The translations under genes and the position numbers were made by a program. Positions 8,185-16,680 of a stretch of 64,000 bases of DNA are shown in pieces (the stretch's first letter is position 1; every line of letters starts with the position of its first letter). Source of the stretch: Brumimicrobium mesophilum (lineage in GTDB: Bacteria; Bacteroidota; Bacteroidia; Flavobacteriales_D; Crocinitomicaceae); the NCBI RefSeq assembly GCF_003025005.1, contig NZ_PVSS01000003.1, positions 1 to 64,000 of the forward strand, read 5' to 3'. A model generated the notes under the pieces. It ran no database searches, had not been told where the DNA came from, and saw only the letters and a program-made list of their open reading frames with translations.

Positions 8185-8243
8185 TTAGATGATTGAAACC
8201 ACTTTTCTATATTCATTTACCATGAATAGGCAAAGACCTTCAC
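8185..8243 (-). pseudogene. Remnant of a TetR-family 3' end, copy 1
   Basis: Read on the minus strand, the DNA just beyond the SMR gene encodes EGLCLFMVNEYRKVVSII and a stop. A second remnant at 32053-32145 ends with the same VVSII-stop after EGLYQYYQTNEDKIKFKQ, and the intact TetR gene at 9606-10232 ends YPYLFEKGKIEFKKVVLVTE. The DNA identity between the two remnants covers at least 20 bp across the stop codon. Confidence 0.45.
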
Positions 8244-8561
8244 CTAATGAGCGAATTTTAATCCTATAATTCCAATAACGATTAAAGAAGCGGAAAGTAA
8301 TTTCCAAATACTTGCAGAGTCGCCAAAGAAAATGATTCCAACAATGAGGGTTCCAACAGCTCCAATTCCAGTCCAAATAGCATATGCTGTACCGATTGGA
8401 ATAGATTTTTGGGCAAGCCATAAAAGAATTCCACTAATTGCCATTGAAACAATTGCCATGACAATTCCACCTGTTTTCGAAGGCATTGTTTGTGATAATT
8501 TCAATCCCAGAGGCCAACCAATTTCAAATACTCCAGCCAATATCAAATAAACCCAATTCAT
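8244..8561 (-). CDS. sugE: SMR-family transporter of the Gdx/SugE type
   Basis: 105 aa from the ATG at 8561; this start removes a 21-residue tail that does not fit the family. Four transmembrane helices are present, with the SMR glutamate in helix 1 (LAGVFEIGWPLGLKLS), the Gdx-type signature KSIPIGTAYAIWTGIGAVGT and the ending GIIGLKFAH. This matches guanidinium/quaternary-ammonium exporters of the SugE/Gdx branch, which work as antiparallel dimers driven by proton exchange. It is transcribed alone. A -7-like TACTTTTG box lies upstream (8588-8595, minus strand). Confidence 0.85.
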   Translation of the reverse strand: MNWVYLILAGVFEIGWPLGLKLSQTMPSKTGGIVMAIVSMAISGILLWLAQKSIPIGTAYAIWTGIGAVGTLIVGIIFFGDSASIWKLLSASLIVIGIIGLKFAH

Positions 8562-8968
8562 ACTTTTTGTTTTAATAATTAAGGATACAAAAGTACGTTC
8601 TGGGAATGGCTTAAAATTTAACAAATGATAAAAAAGAACTCTAGCCTTTTAGAATGTTATTATTAATTTGTTTTCAATTTTTCTAAAGGTTAAAATGAAA
8701 GTAACCCTTTTTTATTTTCCAAATTTTTATTTCGGAGGGCTTGGGATTCCACAGCGAAATATGAGTTTTCCAGTGGAATTGCATTTCTTGAAAAGAAATA
8801 TAGCATGTAACGTTAGAAAATCTCATGGTGCGCAGCATTCGCCTTGGAATTCCATTGATTTTTTTGTTTCGTTTTTTTATCAAGAAAAAAATGAAAAGAA
8901 TAATGTATTTTAAAAGCGTTAATTTATACGTATAAGAAGTGATTATTACTTTATCAAATGATAAAAAA
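8562..8968. other. Intergenic region, no gene
   Basis: Apart from the promoter of the SMR gene (about 8580-8600), I see only low-complexity T/A-rich DNA with a stretch near 8850-8900 that looks like a flavobacterial intergenic filler repeat. The open frames here lack gene-like composition. Confidence 0.4.
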
Positions 8969-9532
8969 TCAACTTACTTTCCCTCTGATTCTACTCAAAC
9001 TCACTTGAGTAATTCCGAGGTAAGATGCCAAATGACTTAGCTTCACCCTCTGGAGTAATTTTGGCTCATTTTTCAATAAGTCCATGTATCGTTCCGAGGC
9101 ATTTCTGAACAATCGAGAAATCAACCTTTGTTCTGTTTCAAGGAATAAATTTTCAACTTGCTTCCGGCCCCAATTTGCGATGTGAATGTCTTCTGAGAAT
9201 AAGATTTGCAAAGTGCTGTTTTTAAGCTTGTAAAATTCACAATCTTCTAAAAGTTCAATACTTTAATATCCTTTTTCATTATTTACATACCCTTTTATCG
9301 ATAATGCCAAATCACCTTCTTGCCCAAACCAAAAAGTAACATCGTTTCCATCATGATTTGAATAGGCCCTCACAATACCCTTACGAATAAAGTATAAATC
9401 GTGCTCAATTTTACCTTCTTTTAATAAGATATGACCTTTAGGATACTTTACAATTTCAATATTCTTTTTGATGAGTTCTTTTGAATGATCAGGAAGCTGT
9501 TGTGTCCGATCGAAAATCATATCTATTACCAT
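8969..9532 (-). pseudogene. Crp/Fnr-family regulator with one in-frame stop
   Basis: On the minus strand an 89-residue N-terminal part (HILLKEGKIEHDLYFIRKGIVRAY, the cNMP barrel) ends at TAA 9263-9265. The same frame continues without a gap as SIELLEDCEFYKLKNS and then a complete C-terminal half with helix-turn-helix HLASYLGITQVSLSRIRGKV. No frameshift is needed: one nonsense codon splits an otherwise full-length (about 187 codon) gene. GAA or CAA to TAA are the simplest origins. It is paralogous to the intact gene at 4741-5307. Confidence 0.8.
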
Positions 9533-9605
9533 TTTTGTGCTTTGTAAAATTATCGTTGTAAGATTCTGCTTTAGATTATACTATTTTTTTGATTAAATAA
9601 GGTGG

Positions 9606-10232
9606 TTATTCAGTTACTAAAACCACTTTCTTAAATTCAATTTTCCCTTTTTCAAAGAGATAAGGATAAAGCATAAACATTAAACTTTCGGCTTGTAATT
9701 CTATATAGGATTTAGTGATTTCTTTCTGATTGAGAATGGAATTATATAGCCAGGTATTACTGAAACCAAGCATTCTTTCTACGAGTAATTGTTCCTCTTT
9801 TAATGATTCAAAAGACTTCAAATAACCGAGTTCGTTTAATGTTTGGAATAAATAATCATAGCCATTCATTCGGTCGTGATATACTTTTTCGAAATGAAGT
9901 TTAATTTCATTGTTGAGCTGTAAAATGTGATATAAATCCGTCCAGAAAAAACGATAATCAACCATTCTTTCCATGCTTGTTTGAATATCAAACTTGATGT
10001 TTTTAAAGTTAATTTCTCGCTCTCCGAGTTGCTCAACTCTTGCATCGAACACTGAAACCATTTCAAAGTACAAAGCTTCCAGAATATCTTCGCGTTTCTT
10101 GAAATGATAGTTTAAATTTCCAGAACTCATTCCTAATTCTTGTGCTATCATTCTAATGGTGACATTACTAAATCCCGAAGCATTGAATAATTCTCTTGCT
10201 GTATTTAATATTTTATTTTTGGTTTTACTCAT
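9606..10232 (-). CDS. TetR/AcrR-family repressor
   Basis: 208 aa. The N-terminal helix-turn-helix is typical (ILNTARELFNASGFSNVTIRMIAQELGMSSGNLNYHFKKREDILEALY split over residues 8-55); the rest is the helical ligand-binding domain. It is divergent from the alpha/beta hydrolase gene at 10289. The 56-bp shared promoter holds two copies of an 18-bp operator-like repeat, the first overlapping its own start codon, so it very probably represses itself and the hydrolase. Confidence 0.88.
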   Translation of the reverse strand: MSKTKNKILNTARELFNASGFSNVTIRMIAQELGMSSGNLNYHFKKREDILEALYFEMVSVFDARVEQLGEREINFKNIKFDIQTSMERMVDYRFFWTDLYHILQLNNEIKLHFEKVYHDRMNGYDYLFQTLNELGYLKSFESLKEEQLLVERMLGFSNTWLYNSILNQKEITKSYIELQAESLMFMLYPYLFEKGKIEFKKVVLVTE

Positions 10233-10277
10233 TAGTAAACTTGTCCTAAGTGTAAATTATTAGTAAATTTGTCCTAA
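10232..10277. promoter_or_regulatory. Tandem TetR operator in the divergent promoter
   Basis: TTAGTAAACTTGTCCTAA (10232-10249) is repeated as TTAGTAAATTTGTCCTAA (10260-10277), 17 of 18 identical and 28 bp start to start. Each unit has TTAG/CTAA ends, a partial dyad. The pair fills the gap between the TetR and hydrolase genes. Confidence 0.75.
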
Positions 10278-10288
10278 AATTAATCAAA

Positions 10289-11152
10289 ATGGAATCATTA
10301 TTTAAATCTCCTGAAGGGAAAAGTGAAATTTTAAGTCTTTACAATGAAAAATTAGAAGAATTAAATATTGATTATGCTTACAAAAGTGTAGCTACAAAAT
10401 TCGGAGAAACGAATATTATTGTGACTGGGAATCCAGAAAATCCACCAATTCTATTGCTTCACGGTTCGAATGGTTGTGCACCAATTGCCCTTGAAACCTA
10501 TCCAAATTTGAGTCAAAAATTCTGTGTTTATGCTGTGGATGTCTTGGCACAACCCAACAAGAGTGCTGAAACGAGATTAAGCATGAAAGATGAATCTTAT
10601 GGGGAATGGGTAAATGAACTTATCGATCAATTGAAACTGGAGAACGTAACTTTAGCCGGATTTTCTTTTGGTGGTTTGATTATTTCAAAGACACTTGAAT
10701 TTAACGAAAGTAAAATCAAGGAAGTTTATTTGTCTGCGCCCGCCTACATTGTGAATGGAAACCCAATCAAGGCGATTTTCAAATTTTTCATTCCGATGAA
10801 ACGTTTTATGAAAACGAAGAAGGAGAAATACGTGGAGAAATTCCTCAAAGAAGTGTTTACCGATCGAGATGAATTCGCCATCAAATTCTTATCTAAAGTA
10901 TTCCTTAATTTTAACATGGATTTTACTCCTGTTCCTGTTATTCCCACGAAAAAAGCACAAGCCATTCAAACACCAATTACATTAATTGCTGCCAAAAATG
11001 ATGTAATGTTCCCAGGTGAAAAAATGCTGAAACGAGCGAAAAAAATATTCCCATCTTTAAAACGGGAAGTATTGCTTGAAAATTCAAAACATGTGCAATC
11101 GAAAAGTGATAATCTAAAGATTGAGGAGTTGATTATTGGAGATTTGAAATAG
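10289..11152 (+). CDS. Alpha/beta-fold hydrolase
   Basis: 287 aa, cytosolic. The oxyanion-hole motif PPILLLHGSNG (about 52-62) and the nucleophile elbow GFSFGG with Ser126 are clear. The acid (AAKNDVMFP) and the catalytic His (NSKHVQ) follow near the C-terminus. A helical cap lies between about 150 and 215. It is likely an esterase or C-C hydrolase for a small hydrophobic compound, induced when that compound releases the divergent TetR regulator. The substrate is unknown. Confidence 0.85.
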   Translation: MESLFKSPEGKSEILSLYNEKLEELNIDYAYKSVATKFGETNIIVTGNPENPPILLLHGSNGCAPIALETYPNLSQKFCVYAVDVLAQPNKSAETRLSMKDESYGEWVNELIDQLKLENVTLAGFSFGGLIISKTLEFNESKIKEVYLSAPAYIVNGNPIKAIFKFFIPMKRFMKTKKEKYVEKFLKEVFTDRDEFAIKFLSKVFLNFNMDFTPVPVIPTKKAQAIQTPITLIAAKNDVMFPGEKMLKRAKKIFPSLKREVLLENSKHVQSKSDNLKIEELIIGDLK

Positions 11153-11225
11153 TGTGCTTGTGAATTTTTCCTTGACTAATTGCATTATGAGGTTCGTAAT
11201 GTGGAATACTGCTTTGAATTTACAT

Positions 11226-11283
11226 CATGAAGCACGTCACTTCGAGTGCCGTAGCCATGCGGAGGTGTATCGAGAAGCGTGCT
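11226..11283. repeat. Interspersed hairpin repeat of flavobacterial type
   Basis: GCACG and CTTCGA near 11231-11245 pair with TCGAGAAG and CGTGC near 11268-11283 around a G+C-richer centre. The pattern (CACTTCGAGTG, then a short centre, then TATCGAGAAG) is one I know as a common intergenic repeat in Bacteroidota genomes. It sits between convergent genes, where it may act as a terminator. Confidence 0.5.
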
Positions 11284-11360
11284 GGATTTACAACAATAGT
11301 CAATAATTACATGGTTTAAGGTAATAAATAGTGAAATTAGTTCATTGATTTTTAGAACAA

Positions 11361-11738
11361 CTAAGCACATTCAGAACATACACCAATCAAAACGCAATTG
11401 ACTTTTTTGATTGTGTAATTCTCAGGTTGAGAATATTTTACTATCTCAGGCATACATTCTATCGTTTCACATTCAGTACATCTAAAATGAAAATGATTGT
11501 TGGGTAAATTTGAAGGATCATCGCATTTTACACAAATGGCAAAATACCGTTTGCCGTCATCTGCAACTACTTTATGTGCAATACCATCTTCGCAAAATCT
11601 ATTGAGAATTCTATAGATAGTCGCCCGATCAATTTTTCCTTCGGTTTTCCTTTCAATAGCGTCTTGACTCATAGCTTTAGTACTGTTTGATAAAATGGAC
11701 AGTACAAGTTCTTTCGATTCGGTATTTCTTCTTTTCAT
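11361..11738 (-). CDS. Fur-family metal- or redox-sensing regulator
   Basis: 125 aa from the ATG at 11738; the open frame extends 15 codons further but the added residues do not fit the family. The winged helix lies at about 8-62 (MSQDAIERKTEGKIDRATIYR). A histidine cluster HFHF (82-85) and two Cys pairs, C87-x2-C90 and C121-x2-C124, form the structural zinc site. It is divergent from a thioredoxin-reductase-like gene, with a row of TTGCAATAAT-type dyads between them. Whether it senses Zn, Fe or peroxide cannot be told. Confidence 0.85.
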   Translation of the reverse strand: MKRRNTESKELVLSILSNSTKAMSQDAIERKTEGKIDRATIYRILNRFCEDGIAHKVVADDGKRYFAICVKCDDPSNLPNNHFHFRCTECETIECMPEIVKYSQPENYTIKKVNCVLIGVCSECA

Positions 11739-11754
11739 AATAAATGCGACTATG

Positions 11755-11824
11755 TTGCAATAATTATTGCGATTCACTTGCAATAATACAAATTAAACGA
11801 TATACTTGCAAAGAATTAATGCGA
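11755..11824. promoter_or_regulatory. Three Fur-box-like sites in the divergent promoter
   Basis: Site 1 is TTGCAATAATTATTGCGA (11755-11772) with a perfect 14-bp palindrome at its centre. Site 2 is TTGCAATAATACAAATT (11778-11794). Site 3 is TTGCAAAGAATTAATGCGA (11806-11824). They lie between the Fur-family gene and the flavoprotein gene, so reciprocal control is likely. Confidence 0.7.
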
Positions 11825-11845
11825 CCATGTTGTAATAAAGAATGT

Positions 11846-12847
11846 ATGACAAGAAGAGAAATGATAAAAATCGGGGGTGTCGCATCACTAGCGGCCACGA
11901 TTCCAATGCCTTTTACTAATTTACTAATATTTAATGAGATGATAGATAAGGAAAATTTTGACGTAATTATTATTGGTGGTAGCTATTCTGGTCTATCAGC
12001 AGCCTTGGCTTTGGGGCGTTCACTAAAAAGTGTTTTAATAATAGATGGCGGGAGTCCATGCAACAAACAAACTCCACATTCTCATAATTTTTTAACTCAA
12101 GATGGGAAAACACCTTTAGAGATTTCTACTTTAGCCAAACAACAAGTATTGGAATATCCAACTGTTACTTTTCACAAAGATTTTGCAATAAGTGGTGAAA
12201 AAACGGAATTAGGTTTTAATATTAGAACCAGAAAGGAAAAGATATTTAGGGCTAAAAAAATCATTTTTGCAACTGGAATTAAAGATACGATGCTTGATAT
12301 ACCTGGGCTATCTGAAAGTTGGGGTATTTCAGTCGTCCATTGTCCGTATTGCCATGGTTATGAACTACGAGATCAAAAAACTGGTATTTTAGCCAATGGA
12401 GAACGCGCGTTTCATTTATCAGCAATGGTGAATAATCTCACAGATAATCTCACAATTTTGACCAATGGTGAAATGGAATTTGATGTTGAACAACTAGAAA
12501 AACTAGAAAAAAATAATATTAAGGTTATTACTACGGAAGTTTCAGAGCTAGAACATGAAAATGGCCATCTTAAACGTGTGATATTCAAAAATGGTTCGTC
12601 CGAAAATTTTACTGGATTGTATGCTGCTCTGCCTTTTACTCAACACTCAGAGATTCCTAAACAACTTGGTTGTGAGTTGACAGAACACGGATTTATCGAA
12701 GTAGATTCCATGCAAAAAACTTCGGTCTCAGGTGTTTTTGCATGTGGAGATAACTCAACTATGATGAGATCAATAGCCAACGCTGTTTACGGCGGTAATA
12801 TTGCTGGGGTTATGGTTAATTCTGAACTAACAAAGGAATCCTTTTAA
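11846..12847 (+). CDS. FAD/NAD(P)-dependent thioredoxin-reductase-like oxidoreductase
   Basis: 333 aa from the ATG at 11846; starts at 11819 and 11744 are also open but place the Fur boxes inside the gene. The N-terminus MTRREMIKIGGVASLAATI looks like a twin-arginine or hydrophobic leader. The FAD motif is VIIIGGSYSG, the redox pair is C166-P-Y-C169 (HCPYCHGYE) and the second dinucleotide end is GVFACGD. It belongs to the thioredoxin reductase superfamily, although the exported-type N-terminus is unusual. Controlled with the divergent Fur-family gene. Confidence 0.8.
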   Translation: MTRREMIKIGGVASLAATIPMPFTNLLIFNEMIDKENFDVIIIGGSYSGLSAALALGRSLKSVLIIDGGSPCNKQTPHSHNFLTQDGKTPLEISTLAKQQVLEYPTVTFHKDFAISGEKTELGFNIRTRKEKIFRAKKIIFATGIKDTMLDIPGLSESWGISVVHCPYCHGYELRDQKTGILANGERAFHLSAMVNNLTDNLTILTNGEMEFDVEQLEKLEKNNIKVITTEVSELEHENGHLKRVIFKNGSSENFTGLYAALPFTQHSEIPKQLGCELTEHGFIEVDSMQKTSVSGVFACGDNSTMMRSIANAVYGGNIAGVMVNSELTKESF

Positions 12848-12924
12848 GAAAAATTCTTAGTTTTAAATTTCACAATATGAAATAGATAACACTTCATCAA
12901 CTGATGGTATAAATGGATTAATAA

Positions 12925-13662
12925 ATGGAAAAACTAATATTTTTATTTTTGGTGTTTTTGATTTCTTATGGTTGTAGCGAAAATTCATTAAAGAAGGACC
13001 TTCCCGTGAATTTAAAAACGGAATTGTCATCTGAACCATCAGTCCAGTTTAAACAAGATTCAGTAGTGAAAGTCGATTATAAGGACTCAATTAACTATAC
13101 AGATGAGAATGGACTAAAACAAGGTCGATGGGTTAGAAAATGGCGGGGAAAACTTATTGAAAGTTATAATTATGTCAACGATACCTTGCATGGACACTTT
13201 GAAACTGAGCATAAGGAAGGTGATTATATCAAAGGCAAAAAAGAAGGTTTTGAATTCCATTATTATGGAGAGAAAGAAAGTATTTTATCGGTCAGTTATT
13301 ATGAAAATGGCGAATTCATTTGGAGTGGATGTCCAAGAGCTGGAAGAGATTACTTAATTCCACCGAAGAATTTTCAAATTAAAAAGGATTCTATTCACAT
13401 AAAAGCGCCTTATATAAATGGTGAAACGTGGTATGAAGGTGATTTCTGTCTTCTTCCTGATCCTTTAAACAAAGGTCGTCTATCAACTTTTAGTTATGGT
13501 GTCCATACAGTTTATCACATGAATGGAAACATCAAAGGTTATGTCGATTATACCAATGAATTGATTACAGAATTTGATTCCTTGGGAAATTTAAAATACA
13601 AAGCAAAATTCAAAGAAAGAGACATTCATCAACAAGTTACCTTCGGATTTTATAAAAAGTAA
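12925..13662 (+). CDS. MORN/YwqK-like lipoprotein
   Basis: 245 aa. A lipoprotein signal peptide ends at ISYGC (Cys17). The mature part contains several variants of the toxin-antitoxin YwqK/MORN-type repeat (GLKQGRWVRKW, NDTLHGHFETEH, KGKKEGFEFHY, NGNIKGYVDY). Such repeats are frequent in Bacteroidota surface or periplasmic lipoproteins of unknown role. It is probably anchored in the outer or inner membrane. No operon partner is evident. Confidence 0.7.
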   Translation: MEKLIFLFLVFLISYGCSENSLKKDLPVNLKTELSSEPSVQFKQDSVVKVDYKDSINYTDENGLKQGRWVRKWRGKLIESYNYVNDTLHGHFETEHKEGDYIKGKKEGFEFHYYGEKESILSVSYYENGEFIWSGCPRAGRDYLIPPKNFQIKKDSIHIKAPYINGETWYEGDFCLLPDPLNKGRLSTFSYGVHTVYHMNGNIKGYVDYTNELITEFDSLGNLKYKAKFKERDIHQQVTFGFYKK

Positions 13663-13797
13663 ATGAATTGGCATTGTATTAAGCTATCCTTTACATTTGA
13701 ATATTCGGTGATTTCGCGTAGAAATCATTTATTAAAGTTAATGTTCCTACATCAGTGAATTTGATTATTTTGTAGCTCAATTAAGAGAAAATAACTT

Positions 13798-14268
13798 ATG
13801 AAAGCCATACTAATTTTCATTGCGATTTTAACTTCCTTTTATTCCTCTTCTTGCACATGCATTACTTTAACTGTCAAAGAACGCGTGAAAGCCTACGACG
13901 TGATCGTTAAAGCAAAAGTTTTATCTGTCGAAAAAGCGAATGGTGATGGGGAAATAATGGTAGATCGCAATGGAGACTCTGTAAGAGTTTTTACCCTTTT
14001 TGGTTATCATACCACCCTTTTAATTGAATCATACTATAAAGGAAATTTCATTCAAGATACCATGAAAATAGCTCCAAATGAGAGTAATTGTGAGTTAAGA
14101 TTGGTACAAGGAGAAACCTATTTATTTTATGGACAACTTAAAGACGGTCTAATTCATACTAGCGTTTGCAGTGGTTCGAGATTATTTGAAGGAAATACCG
14201 ATTTAAATTATTTTAGAAGAAAAAAGAAATTGAAAGCCAAGAAAATTATTAATTCTCAAGAGAAATAG
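13798..14268 (+). CDS. Secreted NTR/TIMP-like domain protein
   Basis: 156 aa. The signal peptide ends near SSSCTC, leaving a Cys-x-Cys at the mature N-terminus, as in tissue-inhibitor-of-metalloproteinase-like (NTR) domains. The strand pattern AYDVIVKAKVLSVE, TTLLIESYYKG, LVQGETYLFYG and late Cys residues agree with an OB-like NTR fold. The target is unknown. It is followed 51 bp later by another small secreted protein. Confidence 0.6.
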   Translation: MKAILIFIAILTSFYSSSCTCITLTVKERVKAYDVIVKAKVLSVEKANGDGEIMVDRNGDSVRVFTLFGYHTTLLIESYYKGNFIQDTMKIAPNESNCELRLVQGETYLFYGQLKDGLIHTSVCSGSRLFEGNTDLNYFRRKKKLKAKKIINSQEK

Positions 14269-14319
14269 AGGAGGGCTTTGCAGTTAAATATTGAAAATTA
14301 AACTTAAATATATTCACAC

Positions 14320-14775
14320 ATGAAAAATTTACTTTTATCTCTAGCCTTTTTATTTCTTGGGTTTGTATCAAGCGCACAAATAATTGCCACTGTTCAAATG
14401 GATGAAATCGTTGAAGGAATTTGCAATCATGATGAGGTTTATGGATTGTTCGACGGTTTTGATGGTCAAGTAGAACCAAAGTCCTTGTTAAGTAAAGTCG
14501 AAATGCAAACTGTTTTCAATGAAAACCTTCAATTTTTGAAAGAAAATCCCAAATTTAAGAGTTCAGGAATGTTAGGTGTTTATATTAATTGTGAGGGAGA
14601 ACCTTTGGAATGGAGTATTTCAGTTAAAACAAAAAGTAAGGAACTCGATCAACAAATTCTTGAAATCGCTCTTACATTCAAAGAGTGGAAAGCAGGAACC
14701 TTAAATGGAGATGCGGTAGATACTAGAGAATTGATAAGTTATAAAATAAAAAAGGGAAAGTTGACAATAAATTAA
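14320..14775 (+). CDS. Secreted protein with TonB-C-terminal-like domain
   Basis: 151 aa with a signal peptide ending at SSA (MKNLLLSLAFLFLGFVSSAQ). The C-terminal part (MLGVYINCEGEPLEWSISVK, then LDQQILEIALTFKEWKAGTL and VDTRELISYKIKKG) follows the beta-alpha-beta pattern of the TonB C-terminal domain found in many stand-alone Bacteroidota periplasmic proteins. No transmembrane anchor or proline-rich linker is present, so it is not a classical TonB energy transducer. Confidence 0.55.
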   Translation: MKNLLLSLAFLFLGFVSSAQIIATVQMDEIVEGICNHDEVYGLFDGFDGQVEPKSLLSKVEMQTVFNENLQFLKENPKFKSSGMLGVYINCEGEPLEWSISVKTKSKELDQQILEIALTFKEWKAGTLNGDAVDTRELISYKIKKGKLTIN

Positions 14776-14877
14776 TAGGAAATAATCCCTGTTTAAATCA
14801 ATATCATTTTTACTTAGAACTGTCGAAATACATAGTTATATTTAAACTTTAAATATTTAATTTACTAAACGAAAATC

Positions 14878-16038
14878 ATGAAAATCGTTTCACTTTTATT
14901 CATATCAACCTTAATAGTTTCATGTAATTCTAATCAGAAGGAAGAATCTGAACACCAAGGTAGACCCTCTGTTCACGAGTTGATCAATGAATTCGATAGC
15001 AACAAAGATGGTAAACTTTCTGAATCTGAGGTGGGTGGACCATTGGCTAGTGATTTCCAGAAGATTGACGCTGATAAGGATGGTTTTCTAAGTGAAAAAG
15101 AATTAGAGTTAGCTCCGAAACCACCAAGGAAAGGAGGAGAGCAAACGGTGGTGAATAAAGAAGATATTGATGCTACGGTAAAAGGAGTTTCTGTAAATAC
15201 TTCTTATTTTATCAAGGAGAATATCATTGGTGAAATCACTGAAAAGAAAGTGAATTTGTCAGGAATAGAAACAAATTGTTATGTAATCAAAACACATTCT
15301 CAAGCCACGGAACATCAAATGGGACCATGGTGTCCAAGGCACATTGAAGACGGAATGGAAAAGGCAGGAATCTGGTTTGAAAATGATAAAGTTTATGACG
15401 TTTCGGGACATTTCATTGCTAATTTGGATGAGTTTTACAGTGATGATAAATGGAAATTGTTCCGTGAAGATGGTTCTGTAAAGGTTACCGATTCTGAAAT
15501 TAGTTGTTTAGCTGCAGCCAAACCTGACGTTGAGGAAAAATACCATAACCATTGTGTAGAATGTTTGCCTGAGTATTTTAAAGATCAAGTAACGACTTTT
15601 GTTATTCCGGTAAATCCACAATATTTAAAGAAAACCCAAAGTTTTGGTCGAGGTGGAATTGGTGTTGCATTTAACGGTGTAAAATATGATCCGCCAGCAC
15701 CAACGCACGCAATTTTAGCTGCTCACACCATCGCACCTTTGGATGACCACGGTGGACACGTTAATCCTCATGGAGGTTATCATTATCACGCCATAACGGG
15801 TTCAACAAAAGAAGTTGCCCAATCCGATGCACACGCGCCAATGATAGGTTATGCAATTGATGGTTTTGGAATTTATGCCTTGCTAGATGAGAATGGAAAT
15901 GCACCTACGGATTTGGACGAATGTGGTGGACATTTCGATGATGAAAGAGGTTACCATTACCACGCGGGAGAACCAGGAGGAAATCAAATTATTGCATGTT
16001 TACACGGTTTGCCGGGATATACGGAAGTAAAAGAATAG
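14878..16038 (+). CDS. YHYH-domain lipoprotein with EF-hands
   Basis: 386 aa. The lipobox is LIVSC. Two EF-hand loops follow (DSNKDGKLSESE and DADKDGFLSEKE), which should bind Ca2+. The large C-terminal YHYH domain carries HVNPHGGYHYH and later RGYHYHAGEPGG, along with several Cys. YHYH proteins are secreted, of unknown function, and often occur with EF-hand lipoproteins and metal-related genes. Acting at the cell surface is likely. Confidence 0.82.
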   Translation: MKIVSLLFISTLIVSCNSNQKEESEHQGRPSVHELINEFDSNKDGKLSESEVGGPLASDFQKIDADKDGFLSEKELELAPKPPRKGGEQTVVNKEDIDATVKGVSVNTSYFIKENIIGEITEKKVNLSGIETNCYVIKTHSQATEHQMGPWCPRHIEDGMEKAGIWFENDKVYDVSGHFIANLDEFYSDDKWKLFREDGSVKVTDSEISCLAAAKPDVEEKYHNHCVECLPEYFKDQVTTFVIPVNPQYLKKTQSFGRGGIGVAFNGVKYDPPAPTHAILAAHTIAPLDDHGGHVNPHGGYHYHAITGSTKEVAQSDAHAPMIGYAIDGFGIYALLDENGNAPTDLDECGGHFDDERGYHYHAGEPGGNQIIACLHGLPGYTEVKE

Positions 16039-16094
16039 CATACATGGAATTTGACAACGGTTATCAATAATTAGAAATATAGACTTGTTTAAAA

Positions 16095-16658
16095 ATGAAA
16101 TATTACACTGAGAAAGAATCTGTTGCAGAATACATCAAAATGGCGAAAGATGTTGACAGCGGGAAATTGATTATGAAATTGAATGATTTTTTACCGAAAA
16201 ATTCGACTTTACTTGAGATTGGATCTGGACCTGGTACTGATTTTCGATTATTGAAAAAAGTATATAAGGTGATTGGTTCTGATTATTCGTCAGAATTTTT
16301 GAATCATTTAGTGAGCAATAATGAAAATGATGAATTTTTAAATTTAGATGCGGTAACCTTAACTACTAACAAGAATTTTGATGGAATTTATTCTAATAAA
16401 GTTCTTCAGCATTTAACAGACGAAGAATTGAAAAAATCAATTTTTAGACAAGCTGAAATATTGAATTTGAATGGAATAATTTGTCATTCTTTTTGGAAAG
16501 GTGAGGGAGAAGAAGAGTTTAAAGGAATGTTTGTGAATTACCAAAGTGCTGAAAGTCTAAGAATTCTATTTGAAAAGAATTTTGAAATTCTATTGCTTGA
16601 AGAATACATGGAATTTGACGAAGGAGATTCATTGGTCCTTATTGGAAAGAAAAAATAA
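16095..16658 (+). CDS. Class I SAM-dependent methyltransferase
   Basis: 187 aa. Motif I LEIGSGPGTDFRLLK (about 39-53) binds S-adenosylmethionine. The acidic motif II (VIGSDYSSEFL) and motif IV (FDGIYSNKVLQHLTDEEL) follow in order. No substrate-recognition domain is added, so a small-molecule substrate is likely. It is flanked by unrelated genes. Confidence 0.8.
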   Translation: MKYYTEKESVAEYIKMAKDVDSGKLIMKLNDFLPKNSTLLEIGSGPGTDFRLLKKVYKVIGSDYSSEFLNHLVSNNENDEFLNLDAVTLTTNKNFDGIYSNKVLQHLTDEELKKSIFRQAEILNLNGIICHSFWKGEGEEEFKGMFVNYQSAESLRILFEKNFEILLLEEYMEFDEGDSLVLIGKKK

Positions 16659-16680
16659 ATTTATGAAAAACACCTAAGCA

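Noticed and set aside
8668..8913. 81-codon open frame on the plus strand
   Set aside because: Low-complexity Phe/Lys/Asn translation in an intergenic region, no ribosome-binding signal, and no family resemblance.
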